Assembly (NCBI GenBank): GCA_026874595.1
Contig: CM049311.1
Span: 6,609,676 to 6,673,675, forward strand
Direction of reading: 5' to 3'
DNA: 64,000 nt
Source: Sipunculus nudus
Lineage: Eukaryota; Annelida; Sipuncula; Golfingiida; Sipunculidae
A program made the translations under genes and the position numbers. Shown piece after piece: positions 37,649 to 48,693 of this stretch. Each line of letters begins with the position of its first letter. Within the stretch, counting starts at the first letter, position 1. A model generated the notes under the pieces. The model did not search any database and was not told the DNA's origin. It worked only from the letters and a program-made list of their open reading frames with translations.

Positions 37649-39330
37649 TCATATATTTTTTATTTTCATCACTTGTTGTTTGTCCATCTCTGTTAAAATA
37701 CACTTTGCTTGTCGTTTACAAAGCAGAGCGGCACCATCTTTGTCTGCAGTTACGTCCCACCATTGAAAGCCGTACAGATCAAAGAAAACATATTTCTCAC
37801 CACTGAGAATTTGATCGGGTTGATTCGGTCCCCGGTTAAAAGGCTCTATAATCTGGTTTGTAGCTTTCCAAATCCATGTTTCATTTTCTTTCTCCCCTTA
37901 CGTCCAGTAGCCGATCCATTGTGACAATTTCCACTCTTCAATGGAAGTTGTGTTGTGTTTAGTGAATAATTAATTAGTCCATTATTACCAATTAAGATTG
38001 ATGCTAAAGTAACTGCCAATCATTTTGTCAACCTGCCAAATAATCCATCATTTTACATTAAGATAAAGTTTTTTTTTACATTTTTCAGTTTTGTTTTATC
38101 ACGGGCATTTCTTCCGTGCATATTGTGCCGAGACATACATGACAAAATTAAATCATTATATAATTATTATTGAATATTATCATAAAATAAAAACCAATTA
38201 ATTATTACATTTTTATGTATTGCAATATTCCATGAATAGTGTCAATAATCAAAATACGTCGAATAAGATTACCAGCCACTTCCAAGTTTTTCATCTTCGG
38301 TGATCGTTCTCTCCAGATGGTACATCTCATGCTGCGTCTCAATACTGACGAGGCTGGCGTCATGTTCCTCACACTCCCTCACCGCCTCCCCGTGCTTACA
38401 TTTCATCTCCGGCAGGAATATGTAGCAAACCGTCCTGACCAAACGGGGTATCTGAATTTGTTATCGCACGCATCTTCTGGTTGCAGAAAGATAATAATAA
38501 TTATATCCTGGATAGGGTTATTAAGTCATTAAGTAACAGAGAAAGAGTTTTCTCCTTTGCCTTTTTATATCAACTGCCGGGATAAAATGATGCCAGGATA
38601 TATTGAAAATCACGAATTTTAGTTTTCTATTTTACAGATTAATATATATTAACATTAACAATGTTTTACTCAAGTTGTGGATGCGCACGCAATCATGTAA
38701 ATAAAAGGAACAGTAACTCTGGTTCAAATGATACATCTACCAATGGAAAATTTACTTGAACTATGAAAAAAAAAATATATTGAAATACATATCTTATGGC
38801 ACTGTTGACGATGAACAGAGACCAGCAACTGATCGATCAAGTTAAGAAAGGTGCCCATATTGTCCAGCAGTTGTGTGTCTTGGGAACTATGCAGGTATTC
38901 TCTTCTTTAAAACCTCTTCCAAGAACTCAGCCGAAGACCCATTAAAAACTAAATTGTACATTAATAAAGGGGTTAATTTAGTTGGTACTATGATTTCTAT
39001 TTACCGGTAAAAATTATCATGCTGTCACCGTGATAACTCTGCCCCTTTTTAAGGTATTACAAACATGTGGATTTGCTTAATCGGAATGAGGCGACCACTT
39101 TTTATATTATGAGTATTTGTTTGACGATTACATATTGATGTGCATCAGACAGCGTTATATATATATTGAACATGGTTAAATATACCTACAACTCCTTGTT
39201 TTCCATACAGTTTCTAAACTTAATATCCCAAGTCATTTTTAATGACGGTTTGTATTAATTAATGTAAAAGACAGGAATAAAGAACAGACCACCAACCAGC
39301 TGTAAGCCATGCTAGCATCAACACTTCCAT
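37649..39330 (-). pseudogene. C-type lectin pseudogene (copy A), four exons
   Basis: The minus strand carries homologues of all four exons of the intact lectin at 55122-58046. Exon 1: 39293-39330 (38 nt, MEVLMLAWLTAG, followed by GT). Exon 2: 38798-38929. Exon 3: 38273-38476. Exon 4: 37649-37935. Exon 4 keeps WIGYW, WIWKAT, NQPDQ, YVFFDL and QWWDV of a C-type lectin fold. Exon 3 keeps CDNKFRY, CYIFLPEMKC, ECEEHDASLVSIETQHEM. Lesions: exon 2 acceptor AG is GC and its donor is AT instead of GT; exon 2 has an indel with a frame change; exon 3 shifts frame between FRY and CYIF; exon 4 has a TAA at 37898-37900. Two plus-strand open frames here are antisense shadows. Confidence 0.85.
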
Positions 39331-40375
39331 TATGATGAAAACCGGCCACTGCTACCACCGATTGCTTAAACAGCAATGCACGTCTGCCACGTATACCGTA
39401 TTTACTACTGATGCGTATGCTGAAGCATTAATGATTTTCTGGCTAATGTACATTTGTGTAAACTACAGTGGCAGGAAATTGGTTATTTACAAGATATTGA
39501 ATTATAAAGAATCTGAATTAACCTTATAATTTGAATGAAAATTTAGGTGCCTCCCCACATTCCATCTGACACATTTCAACGACAGGCAAGGCGATGCTAC
39601 TGAATACAGTGTCAATGAAAAACAATTAATGATAATAATTTATATTATTTTGTATTTGGTTTTAGTTGATATTGTTATGGCGACGAAGTAAATGAAACGT
39701 GTCCATACAATAGCCTCTAAAACTGACAGGATGTTTGGTGGAAAGCTGGTAATGTTCCTGTACTGTTCTCAAATGTGCGTTGATTTTCATTTTGTTGTTA
39801 TTGGTAAAACTATGTATTTATGGTTGCATCAAGTCCATGGACAGCCAGTATATTAAAGGGAAATATAAGTTAAATGTAATATGTTGAAATAAAAGAATTA
39901 TAAAATGTAACAAAAAGGGTGATTATGCATGTAATTTGTGGGACTGTCTTGAAGGGATTTTTTTTTAGTAAAAAAATGTTTGAAAACCAATGTCAATCGG
40001 ATGTGACACACGAGACAGGGATGTTTTAAAGCAATTATGGTAGATTTTGAAAAAGATTTAATGCAGTCATAGTCAAAGTAATGCAGACAATTTAGGCAGG
40101 CATTTTATCGAAAACCGGAAAAGATAATTTATATATCAAATCTATATTGATTAACCAATTATGAACAAAATTTGTACAAAAAATAAATAATGAGTCGGAC
40201 AAAACCTGTTTTCCATCCTCGGGCCATCCTCATTAAACATAAACTTTACCCTTTTCGGGATGAGATAAAATTCTACAATATTGAAAGGCCTTTTCCCTAA
40301 GACTTTATTATAGTTGTTATTTTTATGATAATATTTATTAAACAGAGAGCGTCCACCTCAACGATGAAATCAGTT
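39331..40375. other. 5' flank of lectin copy A, no gene recognised
   Basis: AT-rich DNA upstream of the pseudogene. I could not find here the block that lies 5' of lectin copy B. Confidence 0.4.
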
Positions 40376-40555
40376 TTATTTTGCCATTTGTTGGACATGG
40401 CCAGCTTTAATCCTCGCCATTCCGATAACATAAGAGGGTTGCCGAGTCATGTTGAATAACTGTTGCACGATACCCGCCTCTACCTGGCCACTTCCCTGGC
40501 CGGCTTCTGGGAGATTTAAAATAAAAATACTGAGCAACAAAAGGACAGGATGCAT
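40376..40555 (-). CDS. Candidate small secreted protein, 59 aa
   Basis: The minus-strand frame starts at the ATG at 40553-40555 and stops with TAA at 40376-40378. The first 20 residues (MHPVLLLLSIFILNLPEAGQ) form a classic signal peptide with a hydrophobic core. The rest is short, lacks Cys, and contains NMT as a sequon. An AATAAA (40334-40339, minus strand) follows the stop by about 37 bp. A CAG|GTAGAG inside the frame (about 40484) could instead be a donor, making this a first coding exon. No family is recognised. Confidence 0.35.
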   Translation of the reverse strand: MHPVLLLLSIFILNLPEAGQGSGQVEAGIVQQLFNMTRQPSYVIGMARIKAGHVQQMAK

Positions 40556-40860
40556 GGCAAGAGCACCTGGGCGTGACGGACCCCGAATGACTACCCCGTC
40601 TGGGATATCACGTCAGTCAAGCCACATGCCATGCTAGCAACAACACGTGGGCTCAACTTGTCCATTATTTTGTAGGTAGGTAAGTTTGTCTCCTTGACTG
40701 ACTGAAGGTGAAGTCGGCGCTCGAGCCACTCACAGGTCTCCGGAAAATCCGGCCCGCACTGGCTCCCTCAGCAACGACAAAGTTTGACAGATTGAGTCGG
40801 TATACAGTTAGATATTTCTAGCGAAAATAGAAGATACTGATAGAGTTAAAGATTGTAGTG

Positions 40861-41007
40861 AGAGAGGTGGCGGAAGTCGGATAACCCGGAGGGACCCACC
40901 AACCTAGAACGGGCCGTTACAACCCACTCTAATGGCAGCACCAGGGATGGACCCCCGGTCGCCAGCGGAGAAGACCGAGCGTTTTACAGCTCAGCTGTCC
41001 TGGCCCC
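40861..41007 (-). mobile_element. tRNA-derived SINE remnant
   Basis: On the minus strand from 41007, GGGGCCAGGACAGCTGAGCT resembles a tRNA 5' half with an A box. GGGGGTCCATCCCTGG about 45 bp later matches a degenerate B box. The tRNA-like head is followed by a GC-rich tail to about 40861. No intact cloverleaf is expected. Confidence 0.55.
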
Positions 41008-41371
41008 TTTAAATCATTCCAATGTTACAAGCCAGGGCGTAAATTAATTTAACTTTAATCTTATAGAATATTACAGAATCTCCATTAAAGTACCTAAGAA
41101 ATATAAATTTATTATTTATATTTTTATTTTGGGAATATATTATTACTTAATGTTTAATTAATCTAATTAATATGCTCATTAATGTTTAAAAGAAAGGACC
41201 CCAGAATATTCGCCCACGGGCCCTTGGTTGCGTTTTAAAACTCTCCAGAATATATTATTGCTTTTAACAGGGAATAACAGCCTTATACTTTACAGGCCAC
41301 AATACAGTATTACATTTTTTTACCTATGAATATATGCAGCGATATTTGATGTAACAACAGTCACCAGCAGT

Positions 41372-41374
<3 letters not shown>

Positions 41375-41416
<42 letters not shown>
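41375..41416. repeat. (GA)n microsatellite
   Basis: 21 perfect GA repeats followed by a short TA run. Confidence 0.95.
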
Positions 41417-41420
<4 letters not shown>

Positions 41421-41740
41421 ATATGCAGCACAGTATGAGTATTCCCACGTGTGCTGAAATGAGGGCCCATGAACGGATTATTTCCGTATATCTCCCAATA
41501 CACACGTCAGGACCAGGGATTATTGACCAACAAGGCTGAGCAGCATAGAATGATCAGTAAGAGAATTTAGAATGTAATGTTAAACTCATATTTATTAATT
41601 ATTCTTTTCATGTATAATAGCTGAATGACCCAGTATACCGGGCTTTCTACCGGGGTTGGGAGATGTATTTATTTTTTTATTTTTTATAAAAAGAAATAAA
41701 AAAATTATATAATTTCATTTGGGTACTGTCTCAATAAGAT

Positions 41741-41914
41741 ATGTACAAAAAAATTAACATCTCTTTTGTGGCGCTGTGCTCGTGGCAAGAAATTCATACA
41801 CCGGTATATGTTGACTTTGAAGACCTGGTCACTTTGGTCAGTGACGATGTTTACATTTTCGAAACGGAATGGGACGTGGGGGCACTCAGGTTTTCGATGA
41901 TCTTTGACTGGTAA
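41741..41914 (+). CDS. Short open frame, 57 aa, doubtful
   Basis: An ATG-initiated frame ends at TAA 41912-41914. The peptide is acidic (for example VYVDFEDLVTLVSDDVYIFE) and coding-like in composition, but it is short enough to arise by chance. No homology is recognised. Confidence 0.15.
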   Translation: MYKKINISFVALCSWQEIHTPVYVDFEDLVTLVSDDVYIFETEWDVGALRFSMIFDW

Positions 41915-43740
41915 CTATTGCTGGCCGTTTGAAGAATAGGTTGATGTGAGGAATACATGAGAGATTATATAATGTATGTTTTAAGGTAAGGAAACTGTTC
42001 CTGAAGAACGAAACGGAAATATGCATACCTCATTAGTAGAAGAAGCGGACCCAAAGGGGAGTCCAAGGGGGTCCGTCCCACTTTTCAGTTGTAACTTTTT
42101 ATCCCCCGCTCCGCGGATGTTTATGGGTTGTCTGTCTATCCGTCTGTCTGTCTAGCTATCTGTTTGTCCGTCTCTCTGTCCGTCCGTCAGTTTTTTTTCC
42201 TTTCCGTTCGATAACTTTCCTAAATTTTATCGGATTTCATTAAAATTTTGATCAGTAATTGCTCATGCGTACCTCGGTTGGGATTGGTTTTGGAGTGTCT
42301 GTCTGAAAAACGTTTCTTTAAAGCTCAAAAACAAAATTCTCAAATTTTGGTCAAATTTCACAGTGTGTTTTATTTCTTATGTTTGCCTTCAGATGTTTGC
42401 CTTCAGATGTCTCCACATGTCACAGTGGATGTTGGTCCTATTTCTCAATGTGTTTTAGTTTTTATGTTCGCCTGCAGATGTCTCCATATGTCATAGTGGA
42501 TCTGTTTTCATGTGCTGTCAAGATTGTCTCCACATGTCATAACTTGGGTTGCTTATCAAGCATATGCGCCAGATTGGCCTTCAGAAATTACGGCCAGATC
42601 CCTGCCCTGCCAGAGTGCCTGAACATACATGTCGGAGGAACGCATTATATGGCCCCATGAGGATGCAAATATTTTCGTCATTTTACAACGCCCCATTGCT
42701 TACAAGTATCGTGTCACATCAAATAAACCCGCTAGACCTTTTAAAAAGTTTCTTATCTCTCCAACGACACGTACCATGTGTGTGAAATATTCCGTAATAA
42801 CCAAATATATTCGTATATTGTTCTTCATGTATGGGAGATTTCTGCCTGCCGTCCGAGCACAGGCGGGTATGTCTCCCAAGGCATCTCTGATTGGCTGATT
42901 ATGAGGGAAGCCGAAACACACTAAAAGCCGAAACACAAGTTAGTGTTCACCTTTGTCGCTAGAGGGCCTCACTGTTTATAAGCAAAAACACGCTTGTTCT
43001 TGGCTCCGTTCATGCTAAAAATGGCGAAGTCTTGTACATGTCAGCGGAGAAGCAGTTTTCGTTGTATTTGATAGTTCCTCGGTGTAAACATTCAATGACG
43101 CTCGTCCAGGTGTATGAGCAAAACCACTGTGTGTGTACTTCAAGCATCACTCCCAGCGGAAAATCCGTGAGAGTGCTAAAAATTTCACGGAGATTTTTAA
43201 AGGATTTTTATGCACTTTTAATACTTCTTGGAAAATTCTACCATATTACTATCCACATTTTTTTCAACTGTTAAAATACGATTTAACCAATAATACCAGC
43301 ATAATTATTGTAGAGCTATCAGTGTAGACTCTCTGCTGATTATCAGATAACATGACAATTAATTGAGAATTCTCAAATTGGATGTCAGGATGATATTTAT
43401 AACTGTAAAATCATATTCACAATACGTGTACAATTAAAACAATATTTATGAATTTTATAATAACAGATTTTAAATTATCATTATATCTGTCACTGTGCAA
43501 CTAGCCCTATAACAATATATTTATTTTAAGATAATAATTTGCAAATATTAATACTAATAATAGCAGCCTAAGATAAAATATATGATTTTAATACGAAAAT
43601 CAATACTACCAATAGAGAAAAAATAGAGAAAAAAAGTAAACAGTGTCAATCTAATATTATTCTTATATTAATAAAAATAAATTTATAATTTTGTTTAACA
43701 TTTAATGATATGATTGAAAAGATAAAAGTAAGAATTATAA
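41915..43740. other. Intergenic with CTGTCCGTC-rich segments
   Basis: A GTCTGTC/GTCCGTC-rich stretch at 42125-42190 resembles another at 45360-45425, suggesting a shared dispersed repeat. Three short near-identical CAGATGTCTCCA(C/T)ATGTCA segments lie at 42400-42500. No gene is supported. Confidence 0.5.
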
Positions 43741-43746
43741 TTCTCA

Positions 43747-43748
43747 TT

Positions 43749-43813
<65 letters not shown>
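43747..43813. repeat. Compound (CTT)n(ATT)n microsatellite
   Basis: Ten CTT triplets pass directly into twelve ATT triplets. Confidence 0.95.
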
Positions 43814-45690
43814 GAGTATAAACAACAGCTTGGAAAGAAGACTTGAATCACTGGATTGATATTTGGTCCATTCGGCGAGGACACGTTTTAAGATTAGCTC
43901 TAAATACGCAAGATTTAATTCTTTTACCAGTTGAAATTAACATAAGAGTAACGTGGTAAAGGTTTTCTGTCGATTTCAATGCTTATGTTCAGCTATCAGT
44001 GCATAAATAACCATGAACATCTCTCCAAAGTATCTTTTGGTCTCCGATTTTTAGACTCAGTCAGTCTCTCATACCCAGATCTCATTCAGTTTGCACTTAG
44101 CAGCAGCTTGCCGCCGTTGCCTCATGAGAGCACATGTTATACTAGCTGTCATTAAGAGGTCACACGACTTGTAAATGGGGACCTAATTGGTCAGGTTGGT
44201 GCATTCGGACATTGTCTTTGATGGGAACGAAAGTTTGGAAGGATAAATAAAAAAATACTGACTGTATGCGGAGGTACGGTTATAAAGCGTGGCCTAATCT
44301 TGCATAGCGGTCCTCAGATTAGCTTGTGTCATGACTCAGTAGGAGGGCCCAAACTGAGTCGTGTTAGTCACGGCTAATCCAGCATGAAAGACAACAAGAG
44401 CCCAAAGCGGGGGACATTAATTCCACGAATTTACTTGTTTTTAATCGTATCAGATCAATTTTGAGGCCTGGAAAACCCCAAACCCATCCCAACCTTTTTT
44501 CCGGAAAGGGAGACCTTGTATTCGGTGTTGTCATTACTCCTCCTGGGATGAACCCCTTCTTTTCATAAAGCGAAAGTGATGTGTTTTTCACATTGACTGA
44601 TCACGCACGTGAGTCAGGGCCTTTGTCAAATGTCAGTCTGTCACTTAAAACAAGGTTAATCACATGCACAATAGCCCTAAATCCTGCACTGGAGGTGAAC
44701 CCAAAGGCAATCCGGTCTTTGCCGGAGGCAGTTCGGCTGTTTTCGTTGTAGTCTCAACTCAAGTCAGATAAGAGGCAAAAATCACTAAATATGATTTGTA
44801 CATTAAAAATAAGTTATTCTCATATTGGCGATGTCACTGCGGGAACATTCACCTTTAAAATAAGGTATGGCACAGGGTCATACGCAACGCGGTTTCAGAG
44901 ATCATTGCGAGCAAAGATAGACCGAATTCCTTTTATAAGTATTAGATGATGAGAGTGAGAAATTAAATTTTATAGAAATGACTATAAATATAATTTCATA
45001 ATTTATGAATGCCTTTATTAAGTATAGATATATACCATGGTAAGTGCAATTTGACAGTGAAAAGGGTACATCAAACGTGGGATTATCTTATATTAAACCG
45101 AGAAAGTTAACCCAGACATATAGAGATTAATGGCCTAACGGGGCTGCCCTCTGGTGGCATGTGAAATCACTAAGTCCAGTTCCCCAGCAACACCCCCCCC
45201 CCCCCCCGGCCTTTTTTTTTTATTGACAAGTTGAATTACATCAAAGCGCTAATATACTGGGTGAGCGGTAATCTTATAAATGTTCCTGCAGTGGAAGCAA
45301 TATTCGACTTATTATCCCCTCGGAACGAAGTTGCAAAGGGATATAGTAACGCTTCCGTTCGTGCGTCCGTCGATCTGTTCGTCCGTCTAGCTGTCCGTTA
45401 GTCTAGCTGTCCGTCTGTCCGTCCGGAAATGGCATGTGGATCAATTTCAATCCAAAAAGGAAAAATCATAATAAATAATATGTCCTTCATAACATTGTTC
45501 ATTTTTGGACTGTCACGACAATGTGACCTCGGCTTTCTGATTGATCCTTTGAGTTATTTGAAGCCCTTTAATTCTTTGATCCAATTGCCTTCTAACGAAA
45601 CCCCTTCCTTTAAATTCTGAGCAGTTCCACTTCCTTGGCAGTGTTGTACCCCTGTAAATATATAAATGATGTTTACCTGCCGCAGACTCA
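43814..45690. other. Intergenic, no gene recognised
   Basis: Includes a poly-C/poly-T run near 45193-45221 and the GTCCGTC-rich repeat at 45360-45425. No supported coding feature. Confidence 0.45.
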
Positions 45691-45699
45691 TATTCACGC

Positions 45700-46003
45700 T
45701 TGCTGATGTCCGTTTCATGCGATTGTACTGGAAGACGTGACTGCCAGAAAATATGATCTGCTTTACATCTTTGATGTGTTATACTGCATCGGTACTCCTC
45801 CGGCTACATCATGACTGCGCTGATAACTAGACACTCGCAGGTGAAAGGACTTGGAGAATTGGTGCGGGAAAAAATAGATTAGTGCGCTCTGGTCACATGA
45901 CTGATCAGTTCCGTAAACTTGTCAAGGACGACGTTACCAAGTTTGATGTAATCCATCTTTTTCTTGATGGTAACACACCACAAACCATGAAAGAGACGCT
46001 ATG
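45700..46003 (+). CDS. Candidate exon pair, unrecognised protein
   Basis: A frame at about 45706-45816 encodes FHAIVLEDVTARKYDLLYIF and further residues, then stops. A second interval, 45841-46003, is bounded by an acceptor (ACTCGCAG) and a donor (ATG|GTAATT) and reads as two bases, 53 codons and two bases. It includes GHMTDQFRKLVKDDVTKFDV and IHLFLDGNTPQTMKETL. Both have convincing amino-acid patterns but different frames, so the gene is either spliced differently or damaged. No family was recognised. Confidence 0.35.
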
Positions 46004-46499
46004 GTAATTGTTTTTTGGTATACCGTAACTGGAATGATCACCGCCTCACTAAACACTACTCGTTACTTATATGGTAGGGTGTAAATATGTCTAATTGTCA
46101 GTACTTATTGTCCGTGATAATGTTATGTGGTTTAATTATTTTGGATTTAGACTTTATTTCAGATACTTTTATCATGTAATTAGTTATAAGTAACTCAATT
46201 AGGTTAAGACGATATCTTCTGATAAATATTTTACTTTGTTATATCATCTTACAATGTCATAGTCAAAATTTAAAAAGACATGATTAGAATTAGCTTTCAA
46301 CTGATCAATAGTTTAGCAGTTATTGAGACCGAATCAATCGCTATAACAAGATTTATCTACTGATAGTTTACTATTCGGATTATTACAGCGGTCGAAGGAG
46401 GCTACCACCTAAATTAACTGATTAGTTAATTACTCTCAGGTTCCCGGTGGGGTGAGGCTATTAGGGCTGGTGTTTAGACAGTAAATATTCCGGTATACC

Positions 46500-47190
46500 T
46501 CATGGATGGTATGGCTCATTCAGAGACTTGACCAGTTCGGCTGCTTAATAATGAACTGATTAACCTCATTAAGTTCCGTTCCGCACTGATTGTCTAAGCC
46601 CTCTCTCTCTCTCTCTCCTTTTTTTCTCCTTATTTTTCTCGTTCTGTTTCTCTCTTACTTTTTCTCTTACCATATCCCTCTTGACCAGTTCGGCTGCTTA
46701 ATAATGACCTGATTAACCTTATTAAGTTCCGATCCGCACTGATTGTCTCTCTCTCATCCTTTCTTTCTTTCTACTTATGTTTTTCGTTCTGTTACTCTCC
46801 TATGGTTCTTTTTTACTCTATTCTCCTTTTTTCTCTCTCTAACATTATTTTTTAACCTTATTACTTCCAATCTTTTTCAATTACCTTATGCATGTATGAT
46901 GCTGACACGATACAACTCTATTTGCATTTTGCAGATAACGGTCCTTGTCACTAGGGAAAACGATCTACCCTGGATACGATATGATACAGTCCTCGCCGAG
47001 TTCCCCGACATAGTTTCTGGTCTCCAGAAAGTGAATCCAAGGTACAATTTTATTGCTTTACACATGTCTCAATCATTTATAATTTTAACTTGGAAGGTGT
47101 GGCTCGTTCAGAGACTTGACCGGTTCGGCTACTTAAAAATAAATTTATTAACTTTATTTTACGCCGTTCGTCAATGATTGTCTAAGCCTA
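46500..47190. repeat. Three copies of a ~90-bp cassette, each followed by a CT-rich tract
   Basis: TTGACC(A/G)GTTCGGCT..TTAA and a TTAA.(C/T)T.ATT.A(G/C) segment ending GATTGTCT recur at about 46525-46610, 46681-46755 and 47118-47190. Each passes into a CT or pyrimidine-rich tract. Confidence 0.7.
46935..47041 (+). CDS. Candidate internal exon, unrecognised
   Basis: A strong acceptor (TTTGCATTTTGCAG, ending 46934) and donor (CCAAG|GTACAA at 47041/47042) bound 107 nt that read as 35 codons plus two bases. Segments include ITVLVTRENDLPWIRYDTVL and AEFPDIVSGLQKVNP. The coding quality and splice sites are among the best in this interval. Its phase does not join directly to the 45841-46003 interval, so an exon is missing or they belong to different genes. 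Confidence 0.42.
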
Positions 47191-47275
47191 CTCTTACACA
47201 TACTCTCTCTTTCTTTTCATTCTATCTTTGTCTCTCTGTTTGTCACTCTCCCAGATTTCATTCCGTCTCATTCGT

Positions 47276-47277
<2 letters not shown>

Positions 47278-47324
<47 letters not shown>
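47278..47324. repeat. (CT)n microsatellite
   Basis: About 23 uninterrupted CT repeats after the third cassette. Confidence 0.95.
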
Positions 47325-47326
<2 letters not shown>

Positions 47327-47967
47327 AACACGTCTCAATTATTTATAATTTAAACTCTGTAACATATGATATTTCGTGTTACAAATACTCTGTTATCGTT
47401 TGCATGTTTTCGTTCCTTATAGCATTTAAATTATCATTGTATCCACAGTTAACTGCTTTATAATTCATAAGTTAAGGATATTAACGAACAGCCTTGTGAT
47501 AAAATTTTTCTATACTGAGGGAGGGAGTCTTTCCGGATGTCACGGCTCCTCTGTTAATAAACGTGCTCATGACCTGTGCTCGGTTGAGTCCGGTTCGCTG
47601 CCCATATCACAGAAGCCGGTAAAATGTTTAAAATGCAACTTGAACATATCAGTTTTATTACTGTGGATTACAAAAACAACGATGCTTATGTGCAAGTTAT
47701 GAACGTAGATACGTATTTTCACCATATAGGTATCATAATGTTACAAACAATTGAATGTTTTGACTTACCAGTTAACATCCAAATTATGAAACATTATATA
47801 TATATATATTATAGCCCGCCCCTCTGAAGTTTGATTATACTACCCTCCCTCGTGTACCTTTAATTAAATTTCCAAATGAACATGGTTTAAAATTTTATTC
47901 ATATACATGAAAAAAATATATTTCTCATAGCCTGAAAATATATTGCGTATAAAGTAATTATAATTGA

Positions 47968-47970
<3 letters not shown>

Positions 47971-48006
<36 letters not shown>
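47971..48006. repeat. (TA)n microsatellite
   Basis: 18 perfect TA repeats. Confidence 0.95.
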
Positions 48007-48007
<1 letters not shown>

Positions 48008-48056
48008 TTACATACATAATTAGAGCCCCCCTGTTCTTGAATTTCTGGATCCGCTA

Positions 48057-48693
48057 CTGACAGCACCAACCAATGCCTGTCGTCCCGGAGAGTTCATCAC
48101 AATCATTCAGCAACGATGGTTCGCGTTTTCGTGTTCAGGAAGAGCTGATGGACCCGTTCCCGTATGGTTATGATGACGCTATAATGAGACAGCCTGAACA
48201 AGGAATACCCGAAACTTCCACAAGGATATTACCAAGCAAATTTCTTCCTGGTAATCTACCGTTTTCCTTCCATGCATTAGTGGTGGTTGTCCGTCAACTA
48301 TCGACCAGGTTGCTGGCGAAGCGCAAAAAACGTCTCAGCATGCCGAAGTGATTCCTATCGGCGAGTAAGCATCAAGACTGACCTATAAGGAGGCTAAAGA
48401 AAAATAAGTGAGCAGTGGTCCAGTCGTCCGGCCTCAGGGGAGACAGATGTTTCTCGAAAGTAGCAACGTCGATGCTACAGAACTAAGTAAGTATTTACTC
48501 AACTGTAAGAATGGAAATTGTTGTATCGTGTGAAATAGTTGTTGAGGTAAATTGCTTAGGAAGTACAGGATTTTATATTTTGAGCTAATTTTTCCTTTTA
48601 TGTTTTGCAGTTTACCTGGAAGGAAAACAATGGGACACAGAAGTATCCAACCCGGAAGAGCACGGTTCCTATTTTAAAGAATATTTATCATGA
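48057..48693 (+). CDS. Candidate 3' exons of an unrecognised gene, frame unresolved
   Basis: After a CTACTGACAG acceptor (48056), all three frames are open for some distance: one from the ATG at 48073 for 92 codons, one Cys-containing frame ending near 48170, and one with CISGGCPSTIDQVAGEAQKT ending near 48367. Further on, ..GAACTAA|GTAAGT (48486/48487) and TATGTTTTGCAG (ending 48610) bound a 124-bp intron. The last exon, 48611-48693, reads YLEGKQWDTEVSNPEEHGSY and stops with TGA. The two parts join in phase. Which upstream frame is real, and whether this links to the exon at 46935, cannot be settled by eye. Confidence 0.3.

Noticed and set aside
37573-38532. Plus-strand open frames at 37573-37806, 37709-37924 and 38239-38532
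   Set aside because: They are antisense to exons 3 and 4 of the minus-strand lectin pseudogene. The intact gene shows a similar antisense frame at 57840-58091.
46743-47177. 144-codon open frame as one protein
   Set aside because: The first part translates a CT-rich tract. Only 46935-47041, with its own splice sites, looks coding.
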